From NCBI GenBank assembly GCA_003164855.1, contig PLUI01000066.1, positions 13,534 through 53,832 on the forward strand: a DNA stretch of 40,299 nucleotides. Reading direction: 5' to 3'. Position 1 is the first letter of the stretch; every line of letters starts with the position of its first letter. Origin of the DNA: Acidobacteriaceae bacterium (GTDB lineage Bacteria; Acidobacteriota; Terriglobia; Terriglobales; Acidobacteriaceae). The notes beneath the pieces were generated by a model, which was given only the letters and a program-made list of their open reading frames with translations, did not search any database and was not told the DNA's origin. Of this stretch, positions 8,597 to 15,964 are shown one piece after another. The position numbers were made by a program, and so were the translations under genes.

Positions 8597-9847
8597 TCAA
8601 CTTTGCTTTGACACCGCCGCCGGCAGGCACTCCACCACCTCGGCATCGCTCAGCGTGTGGTCGCTCGCTTTCGCGCGCTGATAAATGCGGTCGACCAATT
8701 CGTCCGTCGCCGGAATGCCGCGCCGTTCCAGCCAGAACAAAACATTCGACTTTCCGCTCATCGGGCCGACATCAATGATCTGCTCCAGCCCAAACATGTG
8801 CGAGGGCACTCCCGAGTAAACCGTATTCGCCAGCTCGATATCGTTTTTCTTGAACGCCTTGATCACCGCCGCGGCATGTACTCCCGTGGCTGTGCGAAAC
8901 GCGTCCTCTCCCACCACCGGATAATTCGCCGGTATCGGCACGCCCGTGGCCCGCGACACCGCCTGGCAATACTGCTTCAGCTTGGTAAGATCCTGCTCGT
9001 CCCACGGCGTGATCCCCATCAGCTTCAGGTTCACCAACATCTGATCGATCTGCGTGTTCCCCACACGCTCGCCGATGCCGATGGCGCAGGCATGCACGCA
9101 ATTTGCGCCCGCGATCACCGCCGCCATCGAGTTGGTAATCGCCAGCCCGCGATCGCTGTGCCCGTGCCAATCCACGCGAATCTTTTCGCCGGAGGGTTTC
9201 ACTACTTCCTCAATCACGAACCGCACCAGCGCCAGCGCACCCATGGGCGTGGCGTGCCCGGCAGTGTCGCAGATAACGATGGCCCGCGCGCCGCAATTAA
9301 TCGCTGTCGAATACAGCCGCTTCACCGTCTCTGGATCGCAGCGGCTCGTATCCTCGGTCACATACATCGCGTCGAGACCGAGCGAAACCGCATACTTCAC
9401 CGCCTTCTCGGTGGTCCGCAAGAGAAAGTCGTCAGACCAGCCTTCCGTAAAACGGCGGATGGGGCTTGATCCAATGAACATGGCGGCCTCGATGCGCAGT
9501 CCCGTCTTTTGCACGATTTCGGCAATTGGACGAATATCGTTTTCGTGCGTGCGTGCCGCGCAGTTGGCGCGGATCTTCATCTTGTGCGCGACGATCTCCC
9601 GCGCCAGCGCCGTCACATGCTCCACCGCGCGCGCTCCCGCACCCGGCAATCCAAGATCGAGCGAGTCGATCCCCAAAGATTCCATCAGATGAAGAATCTC
9701 AATCTTCTCCGGGATCGAGGGATCGCGCACCGAGGGCGACTGCAGCCCATCGCGCAGACTTTCATCATTGAGCAGCACCGGCCCCGGCGGTTTCAGTCCC
9801 GGCGGATAATTCTTGTTCCAGTCGTAGATCAGTTCGGAAGTGTTCAT
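8597..9847 (-). CDS. DRE-TIM metallolyase, 2-isopropylmalate-synthase-like
   Basis: An HMGL-like TIM-barrel enzyme that would join or split an acyl-CoA and a 2-oxo acid. Motifs: the catalytic Arg-Asp in ESLRDGLQSP near residue 25, the metal pair HGH in DWHGHSDRG near 205, and GIGERVGN near 235, which is typical of the isopropylmalate/homocitrate synthase branch. At 416 residues it lacks the C-terminal LeuA regulatory domain. Start: ATG 9847 is preferred because the 11 extra residues of the longer ORF are encoded by an inverted repeat; neither start has a good ribosome site. Downstream by 6 bases is a PanE-like reductase. 2-oxoisovalerate is used by both LeuA and the pantothenate pathway, but a shared substrate here is only inference. 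Confidence 0.82.
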   Translation of the reverse strand: MNTSELIYDWNKNYPPGLKPPGPVLLNDESLRDGLQSPSVRDPSIPEKIEILHLMESLGIDSLDLGLPGAGARAVEHVTALAREIVAHKMKIRANCAARTHENDIRPIAEIVQKTGLRIEAAMFIGSSPIRRFTEGWSDDFLLRTTEKAVKYAVSLGLDAMYVTEDTSRCDPETVKRLYSTAINCGARAIVICDTAGHATPMGALALVRFVIEEVVKPSGEKIRVDWHGHSDRGLAITNSMAAVIAGANCVHACAIGIGERVGNTQIDQMLVNLKLMGITPWDEQDLTKLKQYCQAVSRATGVPIPANYPVVGEDAFRTATGVHAAAVIKAFKKNDIELANTVYSGVPSHMFGLEQIIDVGPMSGKSNVLFWLERRGIPATDELVDRIYQRAKASDHTLSDAEVVECLPAAVSKQS

Positions 9848-9861
9848 GGAAGAAAGTTGCG

Positions 9862-9921
9862 AGTACCCAGTAGCAAGCAATTTTGCAGTTGCTCGATACC
9901 AGGCACTAGGTACTGGGTACT
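9862..9921. repeat. Inverted repeat AGTACCCAGTA / TACTGGGTACT
   Basis: A perfect 11-base inverted repeat with a 38-base centre that contains further partial words (GATACC, GGCACTAGG). It fills the gap between the zinc-ribbon gene and the DRE-TIM gene. The zinc-ribbon gene's last codons (K-V-P-S-T-stop) lie within it. On the plus strand the right arm is followed by TTTTT. Confidence 0.65.
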
Positions 9922-10265
9922 TTTTCCTTCGGCGGCAGGGTCAACCCGAAAACCGAAATCATTCCTTGCCCCGCCACGTTCACTTTCGCTTCCGCCGGAT
10001 TCGGCAAATACAGCGTCTGGCAATGCTCGCAGCGGTAAACCTCGGCGTCAGGTCCCCAGGCTTTTTCCGCGTCGCCACAAGCCTGCTCAATCACGTCCTC
10101 GGAGTAGAACCAGCGTTTCAAGTGGCCGCCACAGAATTTGCCTTTTTCGTTTTTCTCGTTGCAGGCGCGCTGCCCGGCCTTCTTGATTTTGACTTTATGA
10201 TGCGGAAGCTGCGCCGGAGTTTGCGGACTCGAAGTAGTGATTTCGCCAGTCGCCAAAGGACTCAC
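9906..10265 (-). CDS. Small zinc-ribbon-like hypothetical protein
   Basis: 119 residues, GTG start. Four cysteines are arranged as C-x8-C (ACNEKNEKGKFC, about 34-43) and C-x2-C (YRCEHC, about 79-82), which looks like a zinc ribbon. A Lys-rich basic segment precedes the first pair (HHKVKIKKAGQR), suggesting nucleic-acid or protein contact. No family was recognised. First gene of the leftward set with the DRE-TIM enzyme and PanE-like reductase; its 3' end runs into the 9862-9921 inverted repeat. It is divergent from the NTF2-like gene. The coding call rests on the cysteine pattern and operon position. Confidence 0.65.
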   Translation of the reverse strand: MSPLATGEITTSSPQTPAQLPHHKVKIKKAGQRACNEKNEKGKFCGGHLKRWFYSEDVIEQACGDAEKAWGPDAEVYRCEHCQTLYLPNPAEAKVNVAGQGMISVFGLTLPPKEKVPST

Positions 10266-10398
10266 CCTCGTTCATGCGGCGCTCGCGCCGCCGGATTCGG
10301 CCCTACGAGCGTCATTGTACTCGAAGCCGAAAGACGAGCCCAAGCCCGCGATGTCGTATGCTAGGCGTTATTCTCGTGACCGGCAATCGAATGCCAGA

Positions 10399-10929
10399 AT
10401 GAACAATCCTATGAACCGTTCGATGTTCCACAAAATGTTCCGCCCGAAAAGAGCTTTCCTGATTTGCGCAGCAACCCTGATCCCGCTCGGATTTCTTCTG
10501 AGCCCGCTCCACGCCCAAACCCCGCGCAGGCAGAGCGACAGTTTCACCAATATTCAACAGGAACTGGTCCGCACCGAGATCGGGTTCTTCGAAGCCTGGA
10601 AGATGAAGGACCAAGCCTACTTCCGCGAACACATCGCCGAGAACGGAGTCTTCTGGAGCGACGCCGGCACTTTTTCGCGCGACCAGCAATTGCAGGAGCA
10701 GGAATCGTCCGCGAAAGTTTGCAAGGTGGATGGCTATGGCCTTTCCGACTTCGGAGTACTGCCGCTCACCGATGGCGCGTACTTGCTCACTTATAAAGCC
10801 GAGCAATATGCCGTCTGCAACGGAGAAAAAGTTCCGGTTCACATGAACGGCAGCTCGATTTACCTTCTCAAGGCGGGCCGTTGGCAGGCAATCTATCGCG
10901 CGCAGGTTCCGCTTAAAAATCAAAGTTGA
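10399..10929 (+). CDS. Exported NTF2-like (DUF4440/SnoaL-type) protein
   Basis: About 176 residues. A signal peptide (RAFLICAATLIPLGFLL, ending near LHAQ) precedes a domain beginning QQELVRTEIGFFEAWKMKD. This is the typical first helix of the NTF2-like DUF4440 fold, where E..F..A...KD recurs. WSDAGTF, a beta-sheet region and a final WQAIYRAQVP strand complete the fold. These domains bind small hydrophobic ligands or act as enzymes; no catalytic residues can be assigned. The start is uncertain (ATG 10399 or 10411); the ORF-track extension to 10237 overlaps the divergent gene and lacks homology. 22 bases before the sulfotransferase-like gene, so possibly co-transcribed. Confidence 0.72.
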   Translation: MNNPMNRSMFHKMFRPKRAFLICAATLIPLGFLLSPLHAQTPRRQSDSFTNIQQELVRTEIGFFEAWKMKDQAYFREHIAENGVFWSDAGTFSRDQQLQEQESSAKVCKVDGYGLSDFGVLPLTDGAYLLTYKAEQYAVCNGEKVPVHMNGSSIYLLKAGRWQAIYRAQVPLKNQS

Positions 10930-10951
10930 ATAATTCGGGCTGAGGATATTC

Positions 10952-11512
10952 ATGATCACAATTGTTTCGGGATTGCCGCGCTCTGGCACTTCGCTCATGA
11001 TGCAGATGCTGGCCGCAGGAGGGCTGCCTGTGCTCTCCGATGGCGAACGCCGGGCTGACGTGGATAATCCGCGCGGCTATCTCGAGTGGGAACGCATCAA
11101 ACAACTCCCTAAAGATCCTGGTTGCATTGCCGAAGCCGAAGGTAAGGTTGTGAAAGTGATTTCGCTGCTTCTGCTTTCACTTCCTGAGGGACACGAGTAT
11201 CGCGTTATTTTTATGCAGAGACCTCTTGCAGAAGTGCTGGCATCGCAAGATGTGATGATGCGCAATCGGGGCACGGCAAAAGCCGCCGACACCTCGATCA
11301 TTTCCGCAGCATTCGAGAAAAACCTGAGGGCGGTTGATGCATGGCTGGACAGCAAGGCCTACATCAAAACTCTGCGCGTCCCTTACCACGATGTATTGCG
11401 TGATGCGAAAACGGTCGCGGAGAAACTTATCAGCTTCCTGGGGATCAAACTGGATGCGCACGCCATGTCGCAACAAGTCGACGACACTCTTTATCGCAAT
11501 CGCTCAAAATAG
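10952..11512 (+). CDS. Sulfotransferase-like P-loop protein
   Basis: 186 residues. The N-terminus (TIVSGLPRSGTSLMMQML) is the PAPS 5'-phosphosulfate loop of the sulfotransferase superfamily. The later VIFMQRPLAEVLASQ segment matches the 3'-phosphate-binding R-x-P...S region. It is shorter than usual sulfotransferases (about 250-300), so it is a compact version. It would move a sulfuryl group from PAPS to an unknown acceptor, probably in the cytoplasm, since no signal peptide is seen. It follows the NTF2-like gene on the same strand and ends 7 bases from the stop of the convergent DinB-like gene. Confidence 0.75.
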   Translation: MITIVSGLPRSGTSLMMQMLAAGGLPVLSDGERRADVDNPRGYLEWERIKQLPKDPGCIAEAEGKVVKVISLLLLSLPEGHEYRVIFMQRPLAEVLASQDVMMRNRGTAKAADTSIISAAFEKNLRAVDAWLDSKAYIKTLRVPYHDVLRDAKTVAEKLISFLGIKLDAHAMSQQVDDTLYRNRSK

Positions 11513-11519
11513 TTTGCGA

Positions 11520-12011
11520 TCAAAACTCCCGCTTCGGCGACACTTGCTCAGCTCCAACGCGGCCCACGACCACCTCGGCATCGAAATAACTTTCGCCGCG
11601 GACCGGACCTCCAGCCATCCGGCGAAGCGTCGCAATCTGTCCAACGTGCGTCAAGGCGTCGGCCACCGGGCCCTGCAAGAGCTTTTCCGGCGTAGTGTGC
11701 AGCCCCTCGGAAGATGCCAGATAGTCGTCGAACTTCTTCAAAGCCGCAAAAAATCGTTCGATTTCTTTTTCCCAAGGCAACGGACTGGAATCCTTCCAAG
11801 TCCGATTGCCGCCCGCGATCGAGAGCGCCCAGTCGAATAGATCGCCGATGTGGGCCAGAATCTGTCCGGGTGTGCGCACGCCTTCGGCTGCCCGGAAATT
11901 GGCGAAATCGGCAGGTGCAGTACGAATCGCTTTGCCTCCGCGATAAGCCACCGCAGCCAAAGCGTGGCGCAGCAAATCGCGTTTAGGATCTGAGCTCGAA
12001 GTGGTGTTCAT
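11520..12011 (-). CDS. DinB-like four-helix protein
   Basis: 163 residues from ATG 12011. The ORF-track extension to 12251 runs antisense through the cupin gene and is rejected. The pattern with a His in the first half (ILAHIGDLFDWAL) and a second in ALTHVGQIATLRRM near 120-130 is that of the DinB/DUF664 metal-binding four-helix bundle. Some members are thiol-dependent S-transferases; the activity here is unknown. Divergent from the cupin gene with a 78-base gap, so the two may share a regulatory region. Confidence 0.72.
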   Translation of the reverse strand: MNTTSSSDPKRDLLRHALAAVAYRGGKAIRTAPADFANFRAAEGVRTPGQILAHIGDLFDWALSIAGGNRTWKDSSPLPWEKEIERFFAALKKFDDYLASSEGLHTTPEKLLQGPVADALTHVGQIATLRRMAGGPVRGESYFDAEVVVGRVGAEQVSPKREF

Positions 12012-12089
12012 GGACACAAGATACACTTGATGCCAGCTTAACGAAAAGGAGACAACGGAAAGAAGACAGCAAAAAGGAGACGAAAAAGC

Positions 12090-12455
12090 ATGCCGAAAGA
12101 TGCCGCACAGCCTGGCTCGGTCAGCCGCGAGAACGCGCAACATTACCGTTGGGGAAGCGACTGCGACGGCTGGCATCTGGTGACAGATGAAAACCTTAGC
12201 GTGATTGAAGAGCTCATTCCCCCAGGCGGGTGTGAAGTCCGCCATCATCACCAGAAAGCACAGCAGTTTTTCTACATTCTTTCGGGCGAGGTGATGATGG
12301 AAGTGGAGGGGCGCAACACACTACTTCGCGCCGGCAGCGGAATCCGCGTCCTACCGGGAGCGCGTCACCAGATCAGCAATCCATCCTCCGGCCCTGTGCG
12401 GTTTCTCGTAATCTCACAGCCGCCCAGCCACGGCGACCGAGTTACGGAATCATGA
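12090..12455 (+). CDS. Small cupin-domain protein
   Basis: 121-residue single cupin barrel. Motif 1 is visible as RHHHQKAQQFFYILSGE (residues 51-67), where the usual Glu ligand position is occupied by Gln. Motif 2 is ALPG-like (VLPGARHQISNP, about 91-102). The start has a good ribosome site (AAAGGAGA, about 8 bases upstream). A metal site with three His is plausible. Function unknown; mini-cupins of this type include isomerases and oxygenases. Its TGA stop abuts the TGA of the convergent PP-loop gene, sharing the palindrome TGATCA. Confidence 0.82.
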   Translation: MPKDAAQPGSVSRENAQHYRWGSDCDGWHLVTDENLSVIEELIPPGGCEVRHHHQKAQQFFYILSGEVMMEVEGRNTLLRAGSGIRVLPGARHQISNPSSGPVRFLVISQPPSHGDRVTES

Positions 12456-13154
12456 TCAGGCGACTGAGTCCGCGACTACTTCCGCCGGTTCGCTCATCAA
12501 CAGGTCGGTGAAAACAAATCCATCGCGGGTCACTGTCTCTCCGTTTTGTACTGGGATCCCATGCATAAACATGGGACCGTCATACACAAAAGTATGAAAC
12601 TCGCCATTTTCTCCGCAAGGATCGATTCCAGGTGGAAATTCATCAACCAGTTTTGCATTCAGATCTCGTCCGGCGAACGAGGCGGGTATTTTTCTGGGAT
12701 CGAGACAGACGATTCGACTCCGCACTCCGCCGGCCCACATGTCACGTATTAACTGCCGGGTATCGAGCTTCCACACGGGAAACACGGGAGTGAGACCAAT
12801 TCCACGCATGCGGTCTTCTCGGTACTGCCTCACGTCCTCGAGGAAGAGATCACCAAAGGCAACGGCTTCTATTCCGGCATCGATCGCTTTGGCGCAGGCT
12901 GCGCGCATCGCGTCTTCGTATTCTGGATTGGAACAGGGCCACGGCAGTGGAACCTTCCACAACGGAAGTCCGGCAGCGTCGGCCTGGGCTTCGACCAATT
13001 CACGGCGAACCCCGTGCATCGCAACCCGGTCGAAGCTGGAGTTGATCGTGGTCAGAAGGCCAACGATTTCGTATTCATTCGATTGACGTAAAACCTGGAG
13101 CGTCCACGCGCTGTCTTTGCCGCTGCTCCAGGATACGAGCGCTTTTTTTCTCAA
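12456..13154 (-). CDS. Dph6-related PP-loop ATP pyrophosphatase
   Basis: An adenine-nucleotide alpha-hydrolase of the diphthine-ammonia-ligase (Dph6) family. The PP-loop SWSSGKDSAW lies at residues 8-17, and the EAVAFGDLFLEDVRQYRE block near 95-112 is diagnostic of the family. Bacteria do not make diphthamide, so the true substrate is unknown; it probably adenylates a carboxyl or amide group. TTG start, with AAGGAA about 10 bases ahead. 232 residues, full length. It lies 16 bases after the aldehyde dehydrogenase and is the third gene in the truA operon. It ends flush against the cupin gene. Confidence 0.82.
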   Translation of the reverse strand: MRKKALVSWSSGKDSAWTLQVLRQSNEYEIVGLLTTINSSFDRVAMHGVRRELVEAQADAAGLPLWKVPLPWPCSNPEYEDAMRAACAKAIDAGIEAVAFGDLFLEDVRQYREDRMRGIGLTPVFPVWKLDTRQLIRDMWAGGVRSRIVCLDPRKIPASFAGRDLNAKLVDEFPPGIDPCGENGEFHTFVYDGPMFMHGIPVQNGETVTRDGFVFTDLLMSEPAEVVADSVA

Positions 13155-13170
13155 GTCCGTTTCATTCCTT

Positions 13171-14742
13171 TCACAATCGCTTCCGCCGCATCACGCCGGC
13201 AGCGTGCAACGCTCCGCGCAGGCGTGCGCCCCATCCGCGAGCAAACTGCATATCCAGGAATCCTTCCATCTGCTGCGCGAAATTCGCGCCATATCCATAC
13301 CACCAAACTTTTTTCATCGAAGGCATCAGGTCCACATCGAGATACTTTAGCCGGACCATCTCTTCCAATCCAAAACGACCGTGGGCGCGGCCAATGCCAC
13401 TTGACTTGCAGCCGCCGTGCGGCGCCTCGCTGATACCGAAACACGAAACCACATCGTTCACCATGACCGTGCCGGCCTGAATGCGCCGCGCTAGCCGTTC
13501 TCCGCGGGCGTTGTCGCGGGTCCACACACACGCCGCCAAGCCAAACTCGGAATCGTTCGCCAACCGTACCGCTTCATCGTCTGTGTCGAACGCCACGACG
13601 GGCAGCACCGGACCAAATGTTTCCTCGCGCATGATGCGCATTTCATGGGTCACGTCCGCCAGCACGGTGGGTTGATAAAAGTTCGTTCCGAGTTGCGGTA
13701 ACCGCGAGCCTCCAGCCAGAACCCGCGCCCCGCGGGCCAATGCATCTTCCACGTGCGCTTCCACAATTTGAAGCTGGCGCTTGTGGATCATCGGTCCTAC
13801 ATCAGTGTCACGATCCAGACCACGGCCAACACGCAGCCTCTTCACCTTCTCCGCACATGCGTTCAAAAAAGCTTCATACAGGCTGCGATGCACGTAGCAG
13901 CGCTCTACTGACAAACAGGTTTGCCCGGCATTCACGAAGGCTCCCCAAACCGCCGCGCTCGAAGCTACGTCTACGTCGGCATCCTCCAGCACCAGCATGG
14001 GATCTTTGCCGCCCAACTCCAGCACTACAGGCAGCAATCGTTCCGCCGCAGCCATGGCAATACGCTTTCCTGTTGCCACGCTGCCCGTGAACACCAGTTT
14101 GTCGATCGGCGAATGGATCAGCGCAGCGCCCGTCGCGCCGTCACCCACCACAACCTGAAAAATATCCCTCGGCACGCCCGCCGCGTGCAGGAGGGATTTC
14201 AGTTCCAACGCTACCAGAGAGGTGAATTCCGAAGGCTTCAGCACCACCGCGTTGCCGGCCACTAGAGCCGCCAGCGTCTCCGTCGCGGGAATGGAAAATG
14301 GATAATTCCACGGCGAAATAATTCCGACAATGCCATAAGGTTCTCGCACCAGCCGCCCGCTCTTGAGTTTGGTCGCAAGATTTCCATGAGGCAGCGGTTC
14401 GTCGCGCAGCAGGTGGTAGGCGTAGTCGATCAGGAATCGCGCCGCATCGAGCACCACCAATATTTCGGTGGTCAAAGCTTCCGCGACAGGCTTGCCGGCC
14501 TCGCGCGTGATGGCCTCGGCGATCGCGGATCTTTTTCCCTGCAGCTTGTACTGAAACTCGCGCAGCAGCGCGATCCGCTTGCGCACGCCAACTTCAGCCC
14601 ATTCCACCTGCGCCGCCCGCGCCCGCGCCACCGCTGCCAGCACCTCGTCCGCGCCCGCACATTCCAACTCGCGCAGAACTTCGCCGGTTGCCGGATTCAC
14701 CGACGAAATCTTTCGCGCTGCGATTTGTAGGTCAGTGGCCAT
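13171..14742 (-). CDS. NAD(P)-dependent aldehyde dehydrogenase
   Basis: Oxidises an aldehyde to the acid or a related acyl product. The ALDH fold is complete: cofactor region SPWNYPFSIP (143-152), VLKPSE, FTGSVATG (218-225), catalytic Glu242 in LELGGKD and catalytic Cys276 in NAGQTCLS, plus ETFGPVLP. It carries an unusual basic C-terminal tail past the normal end (about 480-523, WGARLRGALHAAGVMRRKRL). Start: ATG 14742 fits the family best. A TTG at 14781 overlaps the truA stop in an ATTGA junction and would add 13 residues with translational coupling. Substrate not predictable. Confidence 0.92.
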   Translation of the reverse strand: MATDLQIAARKISSVNPATGEVLRELECAGADEVLAAVARARAAQVEWAEVGVRKRIALLREFQYKLQGKRSAIAEAITREAGKPVAEALTTEILVVLDAARFLIDYAYHLLRDEPLPHGNLATKLKSGRLVREPYGIVGIISPWNYPFSIPATETLAALVAGNAVVLKPSEFTSLVALELKSLLHAAGVPRDIFQVVVGDGATGAALIHSPIDKLVFTGSVATGKRIAMAAAERLLPVVLELGGKDPMLVLEDADVDVASSAAVWGAFVNAGQTCLSVERCYVHRSLYEAFLNACAEKVKRLRVGRGLDRDTDVGPMIHKRQLQIVEAHVEDALARGARVLAGGSRLPQLGTNFYQPTVLADVTHEMRIMREETFGPVLPVVAFDTDDEAVRLANDSEFGLAACVWTRDNARGERLARRIQAGTVMVNDVVSCFGISEAPHGGCKSSGIGRAHGRFGLEEMVRLKYLDVDLMPSMKKVWWYGYGANFAQQMEGFLDMQFARGWGARLRGALHAAGVMRRKRL

Positions 14743-14777
14743 TTCTGAAAGCTTGCTCCCAATTTCGACTAGCAGCG

Positions 14778-15539
14778 TCAATACTCCACATTCACCAAAT
14801 ACAACCCACTAGCCGGCGCAGTCGCTCCCGCAGCCGACCGGTTACGCGCCTCCAATATGCGCGTCAGATCAGCGGGTTGCAGCGTTCCCTTCCCCACCAG
14901 AATAAACGTGCCCACCAGATTTCTCACCATGTGGTGCAGAAAGCCGGATCCCCTCACCGTGTAGACGAACTCTTCCCCACGCCGATCCCAGTTGGAGGAA
15001 AAAATGCGCCGTAGGTTGCTGGGAGGCGACACCGGCACGCCTTCGTGTCCCCGCTCGGGATCCACCGCGGCAAAGGAAGTGAAATCGTGCTCGCCCTCCA
15101 TCAGTTCCGCCGCCCGGACCATTGCCGGCTCATCCAAAGGATAGGGATAATGCCACACATACCTTGCCAGGAACGGCGGACAAATCGCAGCGCGATAGAT
15201 CCGGTAGCGATAAGTCTTCGCGCGCGCCGAATGCCGCGCATGGAAATCCGCCGCAGCTTCCGTTACCTCCAGAACCCTCACCGACGCCGGCAAAGCATCA
15301 TTCAGCGCTTTCACAAAATTCACCGTGGGGACGGAAGACTCCGTGACAAATGTCACAACCTGCGCCAGCGCGTGCACGCCCGCGTCGGTTCGGCCGGAAC
15401 CTTGCGGCAATACCTTTTCGCCGGTGACTCGTCCAATGGCTGAGGCAAGCGTGCCCTGCACGGTCGCAGCGTCGGGCTGCACTTGCCAGCCGGCGAATTC
15501 CGAGCCGTCATAGGAGAGAATCAGTTTGAGATTGCGCAT
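14778..15539 (-). CDS. truA: tRNA pseudouridine synthase A (TruA)
   Basis: Forms pseudouridine at positions 38-40 of tRNA anticodon arms. From ATG 15539 the protein starts MRNLKLILSYDGSEFAGWQ, the standard TruA N-terminus; the extra 13 residues of the ORF track are not needed. The catalytic Asp is Asp52 in GSGRTDAGVHA. ARSAKTYRYRI and the late FLHHMVRNLVG segment are also typical. 253 residues. First gene of the leftward operon with the aldehyde dehydrogenase and PP-loop protein. Its TGA stop overlaps a possible TTG start of the dehydrogenase. Confidence 0.94.
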   Translation of the reverse strand: MRNLKLILSYDGSEFAGWQVQPDAATVQGTLASAIGRVTGEKVLPQGSGRTDAGVHALAQVVTFVTESSVPTVNFVKALNDALPASVRVLEVTEAAADFHARHSARAKTYRYRIYRAAICPPFLARYVWHYPYPLDEPAMVRAAELMEGEHDFTSFAAVDPERGHEGVPVSPPSNLRRIFSSNWDRRGEEFVYTVRGSGFLHHMVRNLVGTFILVGKGTLQPADLTRILEARNRSAAGATAPASGLYLVNVEY

Positions 15540-15964
15540 GCGATCTTTCGAGTCCCACCGAGGCACGGGGTCATCCAAAGCTTTTCATGGATTCAACTCT
15601 GCGCGCTTCCCATTTCCGCATGGTGTGCCCTATGCCGAGCACTTTACCAGTTTCAACATCGGATATACTGTTGCGTTTCACCAACTTTCACTCGGGTACG
15701 GGATTTTCGCGCAGCCTGTTCCACGCAGAAAGCAGCCGCCAGAAAGACCGAATTGCAATTGCAAAACGCTTCGACGCACCTTTCCAGAGCATTCGTTCTT
15801 TTCAGGGAGTCTTTTTCAGGAACTTGGATACCTGGGATTGCGTACTACCTTCTGAGCGGAGCTTTCATTGGAGCGGAGCGTCAGATGATAACCGGCTCCT
15901 TATTGCAGCACGATCTTAACGAATCAGATTCTTAGCATCAGTTCTCAGGAACGGAGATGAGTAA
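15540..15964. other. Divergent intergenic region, truA / tolC-like
   Basis: About 425 bases with no credible gene. Three overlapping plus-strand ORFs (15483..15935, 15526..15855, 15587..15919) have no recognisable domains, differ in frame and lack conserved features. The region should hold promoters for truA and the first TolC gene; no strong -35/-10 pair was found. Confidence 0.45.

Noticed and set aside
12012-12251. N-terminal extension of the DinB-like protein
   Set aside because: Runs antisense through the cupin gene; the domain begins after ATG 12011.
15483-15935. Overlapping plus-strand ORFs upstream of the first TolC gene
   Set aside because: Three frames open over the same bases, none with conserved features; treated as a promoter region.
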